Source: an uncultured Muribaculaceae bacterium | GTDB lineage: Bacteria; Bacteroidota; Bacteroidia; Bacteroidales; Muribaculaceae | Direction: 5' to 3' | Assembly: GCA_910583775.1 (NCBI GenBank) | Contig: CAJTYD010000045.1 | Coordinates: 1 to 25,010, forward strand | DNA: 25,010 nt | Shown: piece by piece, positions 5,808-13,475 of the stretch | Position numbering within the stretch: position 1 is the stretch's first letter | Layout: the number at the start of each line of letters is the position of its first letter | Notes under the pieces: model-generated | Told to the model about the DNA's origin: nothing | Database searches by the model: none | The model's input: the letters and a program-made list of their open reading frames with translations, nothing else | Made by a program: the position numbers and the translations under genes

Positions 5808-8276
5808 ATGAAGAAAATTTTCCTTTTCCCTGCGCTGGTAGCCGCAGTGTTTTCATTTCAGGCGATAGCCGGGAATGAGCAGGAGGAATCCGCCAATCCC
5901 TACGAACTGGCGGAGCGGTTCTCCGGAGAAAAACTCCGCAACATGCTCTTCTCGACCACCGTCGATCCTCACTGGTTTCCGACCGGCGATAAGTTCTGGT
6001 ACACCTACAAGACCGGCGAGGGCAACCGCTGGTATGTAGTAGACCCGGCGGCTCGCCGCCGCGCCCCGATGTTCGACCACGACAAGATGGCGGCACGTCT
6101 CACTGAGATCGTCAAGGATCCGTATATCGCTTCACAGCTCCCCATATATAATCTTGAGGTGCTGCCCGACGGTTATACATATACTTTCCAGGTAAGGTCG
6201 TCACAGGATGCAAAGCCTAAGAAAGAACCGACCGATACCGTAAAAGGAGCCAAGAAGAAACCTAAAAAACCGACCGGGAAGGAGATATTCTATTTCTCCT
6301 ATGATTCGAGAAACGACCGCCTCACCCATCTGAAGGACAAAGAGGAGGAGAAGAAACAACTCCCCTGGGCATCCGTATCTCCCGACGGCAAGACCGTGGT
6401 CTATGCCAAGGATTTCAATCTCTATCGCATGAGCCGCGAGGATTACGAGAAACTGAAGAAGGATGAGAACGACAGCACCGTCGTCGACATTCCGCTCACC
6501 AAGGATGGCGTGAAAGACTTCGGTTTCGGCCAGGGTTACAGCTATCTGAACACCGATACGCTGGCAAACGGCAAGCGCAAGGGCGTATGGGGCGTTTGGT
6601 CGCCCGATTCGCGCCATTTCGCCACAGTAGCCTCCGACGACCGTGCTGTCAAGGAGCTCTGGGTGATCAACTCCGTGGCCGAGCCCCGTCCCACCCTCGA
6701 GACATACAAATACCAGATGCCCGGCGAGAAAGAGGCTCCCGTAGACCATCTTTATGTCTTCGACATGAACGACAACTCGCGCAAAGAGGTGAACACCTCA
6801 CGCTTCAAGGACCAGACGCTCTCGATCGCTTCTCGTCCGCGCCTTCACAAACAGCGCGCCATGTATGACCAGCCTGCCGTATGGCTCGGCGACGACAGCC
6901 GCTTCTTTGTGACGCGTTCGAGCCGTGACCTTCACAGAATCGACATCTGCTCCTACACCGTCGGCGCCGACACCCTCCAGCCGATAATCGAGGAGAGAAT
7001 GAACACATATCAGGAGGTTCGTCCGCTGGCTGCCGTCAACAACGGCAAGGAGCTCGTGCAGTGGAGCGAGCGCGACGGCTGGGCTCACCTCTACCTCTAT
7101 GACGACAAGGGAAATATGAAACGCCGCCTCACCGAAGGTCCCTGGCACGTTCATCGCATTCTTAAGGTTGACGAACCGACGCGCAAGGTTTATTTCACCG
7201 CCATGGGCCGCGAAGAGGGCATGCATCCATACTATCAGGGACTTTACTCCGTAAGCCTTGACGGCGGTCCGGTGAAGAAGCTCACGAAGGGCGACTATTT
7301 CCACTCCCCCGTAATCGATGACAACGCCCGCTATTTCGTAAACAACTATTCGAGAGTAGACACTGTTCCGGAGACAGCGATTTTCGACATGGCCGGCAAC
7401 AAGATCATGCCTCTCGAGCGCGCCGACTTCTCTCAGCTCATCGCCAACGGATACAAGTTCCCGGAAATTTTCAAAGTCAAGGCCGCCGACGGCGTCACAG
7501 ACCTCTACGGGGTTATGTATAAGCCTTTCGACTTCGACGAGAACAAGTCATATCCAATCATCGACTATGTATATCCCGGTCCGCAGGTAGAGGCCACCAA
7601 CTATCCCTTTACCCGCATGAGCGTCCGCACCGACCGTCTGGCACAGGCCGGATTCGTGGTCATCACCGTCGGCAACCGCGGCGGCCATCCCGACCGTTCG
7701 AAATGGTATCACAACTATGGCTACGGAAACCTCCGCGACTATGGTCTTGCAGACCAGAAAGCAGCCATCGAGCAGCTTGCCGCGCGCCACAAATACATCG
7801 ACATCAACCGCGTGGGAATCCACGGCCATTCGGGCGGCGGCTTCATGTCGACGGCAGCAATCCTGCAGTATCCCGACTTTTTCAAGGTAGCCGTCTCCTG
7901 CGCCGGCAACCACGACAACCGCATCTACAACCGCTGGTGGAGCGAAACCCACCACGGCGTCAAGGAGAAAGTCTCGGAGAAGGGCGACACCACATTCGTC
8001 TACAGCATCAAGACCAACCCCGAGATCGCGCGCAATCTTAAGGGCCATCTGATGCTCGTACACGGCGACATCGACAACAACGTTCATCCGGGCAACACCA
8101 TCCGCGTGGCCAACGCCCTGATCAACGCCAACAAGCGTTTCGACTTCCTCTATCTGCCCACACAGCGCCACTCCTTCGGCCACATGGACGAATACTTCTA
8201 CTGGCGCATGGTCGACTACTTCTCCGACTACCTCCTCCGCGGCCGCCAGACCCAGGTCGATATCCCGCGCCGCTAA
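5808..8276 (+). CDS. Secreted S9 prolyl peptidase, DPP IV type
   Basis: The protein is 822 aa from the ATG at 5808, where a signal peptide (MKKIFLFPALVAAVFSFQAIA) begins; a longer reading frame to 5766 only adds a polar extension. An N-terminal beta-propeller region (about 30-550) with repeated WSPDSRHF/VSPDGKT blade motifs precedes an alpha/beta-hydrolase domain (about 570-810). The catalytic triad is Ser675 in GHSGGG, Asp756 in HGDIDNNVH and His788 in TQRHSFGH. The family removes N-terminal dipeptides, usually X-Pro or X-Ala, from peptides. A lysine-rich segment (about 135-158) interrupts the propeller. Its own promoter precedes it and a terminator follows, so it is probably monocistronic. 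Release of dipeptides in the periplasm would complement the divergent M64 protease. The exact specificity is unproven. Confidence 0.9.
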   Translation: MKKIFLFPALVAAVFSFQAIAGNEQEESANPYELAERFSGEKLRNMLFSTTVDPHWFPTGDKFWYTYKTGEGNRWYVVDPAARRRAPMFDHDKMAARLTEIVKDPYIASQLPIYNLEVLPDGYTYTFQVRSSQDAKPKKEPTDTVKGAKKKPKKPTGKEIFYFSYDSRNDRLTHLKDKEEEKKQLPWASVSPDGKTVVYAKDFNLYRMSREDYEKLKKDENDSTVVDIPLTKDGVKDFGFGQGYSYLNTDTLANGKRKGVWGVWSPDSRHFATVASDDRAVKELWVINSVAEPRPTLETYKYQMPGEKEAPVDHLYVFDMNDNSRKEVNTSRFKDQTLSIASRPRLHKQRAMYDQPAVWLGDDSRFFVTRSSRDLHRIDICSYTVGADTLQPIIEERMNTYQEVRPLAAVNNGKELVQWSERDGWAHLYLYDDKGNMKRRLTEGPWHVHRILKVDEPTRKVYFTAMGREEGMHPYYQGLYSVSLDGGPVKKLTKGDYFHSPVIDDNARYFVNNYSRVDTVPETAIFDMAGNKIMPLERADFSQLIANGYKFPEIFKVKAADGVTDLYGVMYKPFDFDENKSYPIIDYVYPGPQVEATNYPFTRMSVRTDRLAQAGFVVITVGNRGGHPDRSKWYHNYGYGNLRDYGLADQKAAIEQLAARHKYIDINRVGIHGHSGGGFMSTAAILQYPDFFKVAVSCAGNHDNRIYNRWWSETHHGVKEKVSEKGDTTFVYSIKTNPEIARNLKGHLMLVHGDIDNNVHPGNTIRVANALINANKRFDFLYLPTQRHSFGHMDEYFYWRMVDYFSDYLLRGRQTQVDIPRR

Positions 8277-8329
8277 CCTCGCGATCCATCCGGAATATCT
8301 TCAATAAAGCCGAAGATAATCTCTATAAA

Positions 8330-8373
8330 AATCAGGCAGCAGAATGAACCCTCATCCTGCTGCCTGATTCGTT
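8330..8373 (+). terminator. Hairpin terminator of the DPP IV-type peptidase gene
   Basis: AATCAGGCAGCAG (8330-8342) pairs perfectly over 13 bp with CTGCTGCCTGATT (8357-8369) around a 14-nt loop, 53 nt after the stop codon. The following T-tract (CGTTTCT) is modest. The A-run before the stem would give a minus-strand T-tract, although no minus-strand gene ends here. Confidence 0.7.
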
Positions 8374-8413
8374 TCTCCCTGCTTCATCCGGATTTTCCAA
8401 TCCTCCTTAAGCC

Positions 8414-8513
8414 AAACCCTTAATATCCGTTCAGGATAAAACCCGAGTATCCGTTCAGTATAAACCTCTAATATCTCTTCTAAGAGGAAACCATACCTCC
8501 ACTATAAGGAGGG
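8414..8513. repeat. Four imperfect 23-26-nt tandem units, each beginning AAACC and most carrying a small hairpin
   Basis: The units start at 8414, 8439, 8462 and 8488, each with AAACC. Units 1 and 2 share TATCCGTTCAG. Unit 1 has TATCC/GGATA (8424-8428 with 8434-8438), unit 3 CCTCT/AGAGG (8465-8469 with 8483-8487), and unit 4 CCTCC/GGAGG (8496-8500 with 8508-8512). The stem sequences differ while the pairing is kept. Function unknown; the block lies in the gap upstream of the cardiolipin synthase promoter. Confidence 0.55.
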
Positions 8514-8626
8514 AGCCGCCTCTTTTACTGTGGCGAGACGGAAGTCGAGCGATGGCGCCTCAAATAGCACAATTCCACAGGAACTGGGGATAGGAACTTT
8601 AGGCCTTCAGATAAATTGAATTTATT

Positions 8627-8660
8627 TTTGAAGGAATAACGTATATTTTTTGTATCTTTG
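8627..8660 (+). promoter_or_regulatory. Bacteroidetes promoter for cardiolipin synthase
   Basis: TTTG (8627-8630) and TATCTTTG (8653-8660) match the two consensus boxes; the 22-nt spacer is slightly long. A start near 8667 leaves a leader of about 25 nt before the ATG at 8692. This rules out the upstream TTG at 8650, which lies inside the promoter. Confidence 0.65.
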
Positions 8661-8691
8661 CCAAAGAGATTCTGCTAAACGCTACTGCTTT

Positions 8692-10131
8692 ATGCCGAAG
8701 TACATTCAGATTGCCTCGTGGCTCTATTACGTGATTATCGCAGCATACGCCATTACTGTGATAAGTTGCGTTGCGGTCGTACTCAAGGAGAACAGGAATC
8801 CTATCCGGTCGATCGCCTGGGTGATCGCCCTTATCTTCCTCCCTGTCATCGGCCTTATCTTCTACCTTTTCTTCGGTCGGAGCCTAAAGGGTCAGCACAT
8901 GATCTCCCGTCTGAACAAACGCAAGATTCTCAACCGGATGGCTCCCCGCCATGTGAACCTGAATTCCCAGAACCTGAACGTGAGCGAGCGCAATCTCGTG
9001 AAGCTCTGCCGAAACATCTGCCCTTCTTTCTATACGGTCAACAATAAGATCGACATTTTCACTTCGGGCCGCGATAAGTTCGTAGCCCTCAAACATGACC
9101 TGCGCAGAGCGAAAAAATCGATCTTTCTGCAGTATTATATCTTTTCCGACGACACCATCGGGCAGGAGATTTCCGAAATCCTTATCGAGAAAGCCCGCGA
9201 GGGCGTCGAGGTCAAGGTGATCTACGACAATGTGGGCAGTTTCTCTTCAAAACGAGATTTTTTCCGCCGAATGAACGAGAACGGTGTCGTTACCCATCCT
9301 TTCCTGAAGGTGACTTTCCCGCAGCTGGCCAACCGCATCAACTGGCGCAACCACCGCAAGATCGTGGTCATCGACGGCACCATCGGCTATATCGGAGGCA
9401 TGAATATCGCCGACCGCTATTATTACGACAGCTCGGAAGACCGCGTATGGCGCGATACCCATTTCCGCGTCACCGGTGACATCGTGGAATCTCTTCTCTA
9501 TTCTTTCGTTGTAGACTGGAATTTCAAGAACCAGCCGCTTACCATAAACTATCCAAAGGCTCCCCCCGTCCCGTTTCAGAACAACATCGGGATGCAGCTC
9601 GTAACCTCCGGGCCGCTCGACACTTGGGAGAACGTATCACTGTGCTATCTGAAGGCGATATCTGGTGCGACCAAAAACATCTACATCCAGACCCCCTATT
9701 TCCTTCCCACCGACGCTCTGCGCCACGCCCTGGAAGCCGCCGCCCTCTCGAAAATCGATGTCCGCATAATGATTCCTCGCCGCACCGATTCCAAAACCCT
9801 CCAGCTCGCATCGTTCTCATACGTTACGCAATGTCTTAAGGCCGGAATCAAAGTCTATCTCTACAACCCCGGGATGCTGCACGCAAAATGCATGATCATC
9901 GACGACAACATTACGACCGTCGGATCTACCAACTTCGATTTCCGCAGCTTCGAGAACAACTTCGAATGCAGCCTCATGGTCTACGACCGCGATTTCAACC
10001 GCCGGATGCGCGACATCTTCTTCGAAGATCTTAAGCAATGCACCAAACTCACCTTCCCCTCCTGGCACAAGCGCCCGCTTCCGCAGCGTTTCGCCGAATC
10101 GATTCTGCGGCTCATCTCCCCTATCCTCTAA
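8692..10131 (+). CDS. cls: Cardiolipin synthase (phospholipase D superfamily)
   Basis: The protein is 479 aa from the ATG at 8692. Two transmembrane segments (about 6-31 and 40-61) anchor it in the inner membrane, with the PLDNc-type LIFLPVIGLIFYLFFGR motif in the second. Two PLD catalytic motifs follow: HRKIVVID (His221, Lys223, Asp228) with IGGMNIADRYY, and HAKCMIID (His397, Lys399, Asp404) with GSTNFDFRSFENNFE. The enzyme joins two phosphatidylglycerol molecules to give cardiolipin and glycerol. The length is usual for bacterial ClsA-like proteins. It has its own promoter and ends at a strong hairpin shared with the convergent ribosomal operon. The PLD family assignment is firm; cardiolipin synthesis is the usual role of this architecture. 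Confidence 0.92.
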   Translation: MPKYIQIASWLYYVIIAAYAITVISCVAVVLKENRNPIRSIAWVIALIFLPVIGLIFYLFFGRSLKGQHMISRLNKRKILNRMAPRHVNLNSQNLNVSERNLVKLCRNICPSFYTVNNKIDIFTSGRDKFVALKHDLRRAKKSIFLQYYIFSDDTIGQEISEILIEKAREGVEVKVIYDNVGSFSSKRDFFRRMNENGVVTHPFLKVTFPQLANRINWRNHRKIVVIDGTIGYIGGMNIADRYYYDSSEDRVWRDTHFRVTGDIVESLLYSFVVDWNFKNQPLTINYPKAPPVPFQNNIGMQLVTSGPLDTWENVSLCYLKAISGATKNIYIQTPYFLPTDALRHALEAAALSKIDVRIMIPRRTDSKTLQLASFSYVTQCLKAGIKVYLYNPGMLHAKCMIIDDNITTVGSTNFDFRSFENNFECSLMVYDRDFNRRMRDIFFEDLKQCTKLTFPSWHKRPLPQRFAESILRLISPIL

Positions 10132-10182
10132 GTCACATTTCCGCAACCGGAAATCAAGGGGCAATAGCAGAGAAAAACGTAA

Positions 10183-10225
10183 AAAAACAGAAGGCGTCCG
10201 GTTCGACCGAACGCCTTCTGTTTTT
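10183..10225. terminator. Strong bidirectional terminator between cls and rplQ
   Basis: AAAAACAGAAGGCGT (10183-10197) pairs with ACGCCTTCTGTTTTT (10211-10225). After one C-A mismatch, CGGT (10199-10202) pairs with ACCG (10206-10209) around a 3-nt loop. A-runs and T-runs flank both sides, so it can end the plus-strand cls transcript and the minus-strand ribosomal superoperon. Confidence 0.9.
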
Positions 10226-10240
10226 ATAAGGAGGTATATA

Positions 10241-10762
10241 TTACTCTGCCTTGGGTTCCTCAGCCTTGGGAGCCTCTGCAGGAGCCTCCTCTGCCTTAGG
10301 AGCTTCAGCTGCAGGCGCCTCTGCTGCGGGAGCAGCGGCTTTCTTCGAGCGTGAACGGCGGGTAGACTTAGCCTTCTTGCCGCCGGCTGCCTCAAGCATG
10401 TTCTCGTTGAAGTCAACGAGCTCAACCATGCTCATCTCAGCGTTATCACCGAGACGATGACCTGTCTTGAGGATGCGGATATAACCACCGGGACGATTAG
10501 CAACCTTCTCAGCAACTACACCGAACAGCTCCTTGACAGCATCCTTGTTCTGAAGATAGCTGAACACGAGACGACGGTTCTGCATGTCATCTTTCTTAGA
10601 TCTTGTGATAAGAGGCTCGGCATACATGCGCAGTGCTTTCGCCTTTGCCGTAGTCGTATTGATTCTCTTATGCATGATAAGAGAGATCGTGAGGTTGGAG
10701 AGGAGCGCCTCGCGGTGTCCTTTCTTACGACTCAGGTGATTGAATTTTTTATTATGTCTCAT
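10241..10762 (-). CDS. rplQ: 50S ribosomal protein L17 (bL17) with long acidic tail
   Basis: The protein is 173 aa. The L17 core (1-120) begins MRHNKKFNHLSRKKGHREALL and contains the PGGYIRI and RLGDNAEMSMVELVD signatures. It binds 23S rRNA near the peptide exit tunnel. E. coli L17 is 127 aa; here a basic linker (129-141) and an Ala/Pro/Glu/Lys tail (142-173) follow, an extension of a kind often found in Bacteroidales. It is the last gene of the superoperon, 8 nt after rpoA and 15 nt before the terminator stem. Confidence 0.97.
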   Translation of the reverse strand: MRHNKKFNHLSRKKGHREALLSNLTISLIMHKRINTTTAKAKALRMYAEPLITRSKKDDMQNRRLVFSYLQNKDAVKELFGVVAEKVANRPGGYIRILKTGHRLGDNAEMSMVELVDFNENMLEAAGGKKAKSTRRSRSKKAAAPAAEAPAAEAPKAEEAPAEAPKAEEPKAE

Positions 10763-10770
10763 TGCGTGAT

Positions 10771-11769
10771 TTAGTCTTTATCTAATTTGTATTTTGAAAT
10801 ATCCATTCCAAAGGAAAGGTTGTGCTTCTCAAGAAGCTCATCGAGTTCGCTGAGCGATTTCTTTCCGAAGTTTCTGAACTTAAGCAGATCGTTCTTGCTG
10901 AAAACAACGAGTTCACCGAGGGTCTCGACTTCAGCGCTCTTGAGGCAGTTGAGGGCACGGACAGAAAGGTCCATGTCAACGAGCTTGCTCTTGAGCAGCT
11001 GACGCATGTGAAGCACCTCCTCGTCGAATTCCTCGGGAGTGTCCTCCTGGGGAGCCTCGAGAGTGATCTTCTCGTCGCTGAACATCATGAAATGCTGAAT
11101 CAGTATCTTGGCAGCCTCCTTCAGCGCCTCCTTCGGCATGATCGAACCGTCGGTAGTGACCTCGATGACGAGTTTCTCGTAGTCGGTCTTCTGCTCTACA
11201 CGATAGTTCTCAACAGCATATTTCACGTTCTTGATCGGGGTATAGATGGAGTCGATCGCGATCTCGTTATGAGCGGTATCGGCGATCAGCTCGCGGTTCT
11301 CGTCGGCGGGAACCCAACCACGACCCTTGTTGATCATGAAATTCATCTGGAAGCTTGCTGAAGAATCGAGGTGACAGATGACGAGATCCGGGTTAAGCAC
11401 CTCGAAACCGGAAAGAACCTTACCCAAGTCGCCGGCAGTGAACACATCGGTTCCCGAAACGTTCACGACACTCTTCTCAGTGTCATGATCCTCGGTGATC
11501 TGCTTGAAGCGAATCTGCTTAAGATTAAGGATGATGTTGGTCACATCTTCCTTCACTCCGGGAATGGTGTCCAGTTCGTGGGCCACACCGTCGATACGAA
11601 TCGAGCAGATGGCGAAACCGCCGAGCGAAGAAAGAAGGATCCTCCGCAGGGCATTTCCAATTGTCTGGCCATAACCCGGCTCAAGCGGACGGAATTCAAA
11701 CTTGCCGAATGAATTGTTCGACTCAAGCATGACGACCTTATCGGGTTTTTGAAATGCTAAAATTGGCAT
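10771..11769 (-). CDS. rpoA: RNA polymerase alpha subunit
   Basis: The protein is 332 aa. The N-terminal domain (about 1-235) has the dimerisation and beta/beta-prime contact motifs GYGQTIGNALRRILLSSLGG (31-50). A linker rich in Glu and Asp (about 238-252) joins it to the C-terminal domain (about 260-322). That domain keeps the UP-element-contacting residues, Arg271 and Asn274 in SVRALNCLK and the FGKKSL loop (301-306), equivalent to E. coli Arg265, Asn268 and Lys298. It nucleates RNA polymerase assembly. It lies between rpsD and rplQ as in the alpha operon of most bacteria. Confidence 0.98.
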   Translation of the reverse strand: MPILAFQKPDKVVMLESNNSFGKFEFRPLEPGYGQTIGNALRRILLSSLGGFAICSIRIDGVAHELDTIPGVKEDVTNIILNLKQIRFKQITEDHDTEKSVVNVSGTDVFTAGDLGKVLSGFEVLNPDLVICHLDSSASFQMNFMINKGRGWVPADENRELIADTAHNEIAIDSIYTPIKNVKYAVENYRVEQKTDYEKLVIEVTTDGSIMPKEALKEAAKILIQHFMMFSDEKITLEAPQEDTPEEFDEEVLHMRQLLKSKLVDMDLSVRALNCLKSAEVETLGELVVFSKNDLLKFRNFGKKSLSELDELLEKHNLSFGMDISKYKLDKD

Positions 11770-11785
11770 GGGTATTCAGTGTTTA

Positions 11786-12391
11786 TTATTTAGAATATAA
11801 CTCGACAATCAGTTGCTCCTTGATGGTCTCGGGGATGTCCTCACGTGCGGGGAGGTGGAGGAATTTACCGCCTTTGACGGTCTCGTCCCATTCGATCCAA
11901 GGATATTTGCTGTGATTGAAGCCGGCGAGACAATCGGCGATCACTTCAAGCGATTTCGATTTCTCACGGACGGCGACAACATCGCCGGGCATCACGCGGT
12001 ATGAGGGGATATTCACCGGATTGCCATTGACGGTGATATGCTTGTGGAGCACGAGCTGACGGGCAGCGGGACGGCTCGGAGCGATTCCCAGACGGTAAAC
12101 CACGTTGTCGAGGCGGCTCTCAAGAAGCTGGAGGAGCACCTCGCCGGTAATACCTTTCGTGCGGGCAGCCTTCTCAAAGAGATTGCGGAACTGACGCTCA
12201 AGCACACCGTAGGTATATTTTGCTTTTTGCTTCTCGCGCAACTGCAGACCATACTCGGAGGTCTTTCTTCTGCGGTTGGCGCCATGCTGTCCCGGCGGAT
12301 AATTTTTCTTAGCCAGAACTTTGTCTTCGCCGAAAATCGGCTCGCCGAATTTTCTTGCGATTTTGGTTTTTGGACCTGTGTATCTTGCCAT
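11786..12391 (-). CDS. rpsD: 30S ribosomal protein S4 (uS4), zinc-free form
   Basis: The protein is 201 aa beginning MARYTGPKTKIARKFGEPIFG. The N-terminal part has none of the four cysteines of the zinc-binding form, so this is the C-minus type. The S4 RNA-binding domain lies at about 92-155 (ESRLDNVVYRLGIAPSRPAARQLV onward). S4 is a primary binder of the 16S 5' domain and in other bacteria represses its own operon. A 162-nt gap with possible RNA structure precedes it, far longer than most gaps in this operon, and rpoA starts 16 nt after it. Confidence 0.97.
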   Translation of the reverse strand: MARYTGPKTKIARKFGEPIFGEDKVLAKKNYPPGQHGANRRRKTSEYGLQLREKQKAKYTYGVLERQFRNLFEKAARTKGITGEVLLQLLESRLDNVVYRLGIAPSRPAARQLVLHKHITVNGNPVNIPSYRVMPGDVVAVREKSKSLEVIADCLAGFNHSKYPWIEWDETVKGGKFLHLPAREDIPETIKEQLIVELYSK

Positions 12392-12553
12392 TTTTGTTTC
12401 TTTTAATTAAAGTGGCCCTTGAGCCTGTTTCCCCTTAGCGCAGCCGCGACCGTCGAGAGAAAGTGATTGTGACGGTCTATTCGCATTCAGGGCTCGGCTT
12501 TGCGGACTCTTAAGGTTATATAATCTATATCAGAATATTGATTGATATTATCC
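12392..12553 (-). promoter_or_regulatory. Long, potentially structured leader between rpsK and rpsD
   Basis: The gap is 162 nt. On the minus-strand RNA a 7-bp stem forms between 12477-12471 (GACCGTC) and 12454-12448 (GACGGTC). AGCCG (12499-12495) can pair with CGGCT (12446-12442) outside it. GAGCC (12495-12491) with GGCTC (12425-12421) gives a competing or pseudoknot-like pairing. I found no TAnnTTTG promoter and no T-run terminator in it. By analogy with S4 autoregulation in other bacteria it could be a protein-binding leader; this is inference. Confidence 0.35.
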
Positions 12554-12943
12554 TTAGACTCTTCTTCTCTTCGGAGGACGACATCCGTTGTGGGGAAGCG
12601 GAGTGACGTCGATGATCTCTGTCACCTCGATGCCTGCACCGTGAACGGTACGGATAGCTGACTCACGTCCATTGCCCGGACCCTTTACGTATGCCTTCAC
12701 CTTACGCAGACCCAGGTCGTAAGCGACCTTAGCGCAATCCTGCGCTGCCATCTGAGCTGCATACGGAGTGTTCTTCTTAGAGCCTCTGAAGCCCATTTTG
12801 CCCGCGGAAGACCAGGAGATAACCTGACCCTCGCTGTTGGCCAGACACACAATGATGTTGTTGAAAGAGCTATGCACATGAAGCTGACCTACTCCGTCAA
12901 CCCTGACATTCCTCTTTTTAGCTGCGACTGTCTTTTTTGCCAT
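12554..12943 (-). CDS. rpsK: 30S ribosomal protein S11 (uS11)
   Basis: The protein is 129 aa, the usual length. Signatures are HVHSSFNNIIV (22-32), SWSSAGKMGFRGSKKNTPYAAQ, KGPGNGRESAIR and the basic C-terminus PLPHNGCRPPKRRRV. It forms part of the 30S platform next to the 3' end of 16S rRNA, the region of the anti-Shine-Dalgarno sequence. It follows rpsM by 12 nt and is separated from rpsD by the long leader. Confidence 0.98.
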   Translation of the reverse strand: MAKKTVAAKKRNVRVDGVGQLHVHSSFNNIIVCLANSEGQVISWSSAGKMGFRGSKKNTPYAAQMAAQDCAKVAYDLGLRKVKAYVKGPGNGRESAIRTVHGAGIEVTEIIDVTPLPHNGCRPPKRRRV

Positions 12944-12955
12944 ACTTTAATTTAT

Positions 12956-13336
12956 TTACTTAGTAGCTTTCTTCTTGTTAGCGACGGTTTTCTTGCGTCC
13001 CTTACGTGTGCGCGCGTTGTTCTTTGTGCTCTGGCCGCGCACCGGGAGTCCAAGACGATGACGGATGCCGCGATAACAGCCGATATCCATCAGACGCTTG
13101 ATGTTCAACTGAATTTCTGTGCGGAGGTCACCCTCAACCTTGTAGTCTTTCTGGATTACCTCGCGGACTGCAGCTGCCTGGGCATCTGTCCAGTCCTTCA
13201 CTTTGATGTCACGATCAACACCTGCTTTCTCCAGAATGGTGTTGGCCGCGCTCCGGCCGATGCCGAAGATGTAAGTCAAGGCGATCTCGCCTCGTTTATT
13301 CTGCGGCAAATCTACGCCGACGATTCTTACTGCCAT
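12956..13336 (-). CDS. rpsM: 30S ribosomal protein S13 (uS13)
   Basis: The protein is 126 aa. It begins MAVRIVGVDLPQNKRGEIALTYIFGIG, has a helix-two-turn-helix region, and ends with the RGIRHRLGLPVRGQSTKNNARTRKG motif and a lysine-rich tail that reaches the decoding centre and P-site tRNA. It is located in the 30S head and contacts L5 across the subunit interface. A candidate promoter lies just upstream, so it may open a separately expressed alpha segment. Confidence 0.98.
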   Translation of the reverse strand: MAVRIVGVDLPQNKRGEIALTYIFGIGRSAANTILEKAGVDRDIKVKDWTDAQAAAVREVIQKDYKVEGDLRTEIQLNIKRLMDIGCYRGIRHRLGLPVRGQSTKNNARTRKGRKKTVANKKKATK

Positions 13337-13358
13337 ATTGTATGTTACAAATTTTTTG

Positions 13359-13389
13359 CAAAGGTAATAATCATGCGCCCAAAATTAAA
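13359..13389 (-). promoter_or_regulatory. Candidate internal promoter ahead of rpsM
   Basis: Within the 139-nt AT-rich gap between rpmJ and rpsM the minus strand has TACCTTTG (13366-13359), a full match to TAnnTTTG. TTTA (13389-13386), a one-mismatch -33 box, lies 19 nt upstream. Transcription from it would give a leader of only about 15 nt before the rpsM ATG. Confidence 0.55.
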
Positions 13390-13475
13390 ATTTTATTCCA
13401 ATTTTTTGACGCATCTACACAATATTATCGACTTTTTACGCTTTTTTTGCCTTTCAAGCCGGTAATAAAGCCATA

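Larger units (their letters stand above)
8277..8691. other. 415-nt gene-free stretch between peptidase and cardiolipin synthase genes
   Basis: In order it holds the terminator of the peptidase gene (8330-8373), a block of four short imperfect tandem units (8414-8513), an undistinguished part (8514-8620) with one 7-nt direct repeat AGGAACT at 8579 and 8592, the cardiolipin synthase promoter (8627-8660) and its leader. I see no convincing small ORF or tRNA. Confidence 0.7.

Noticed and set aside
8414..8513. Possible CRISPR array
   Set aside because: The units follow one another directly with no unique spacers, are imperfect, and no cas genes are nearby.
8650..8691. Upstream in-frame start for cardiolipin synthase
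   Set aside because: It begins inside the -7 promoter element, so the codons would not be transcribed; the ATG at 8692 precedes the first membrane segment.
12392..12553. Promoter for rpsD
   Set aside because: No TAnnTTTG element was found on the minus strand of this gap.
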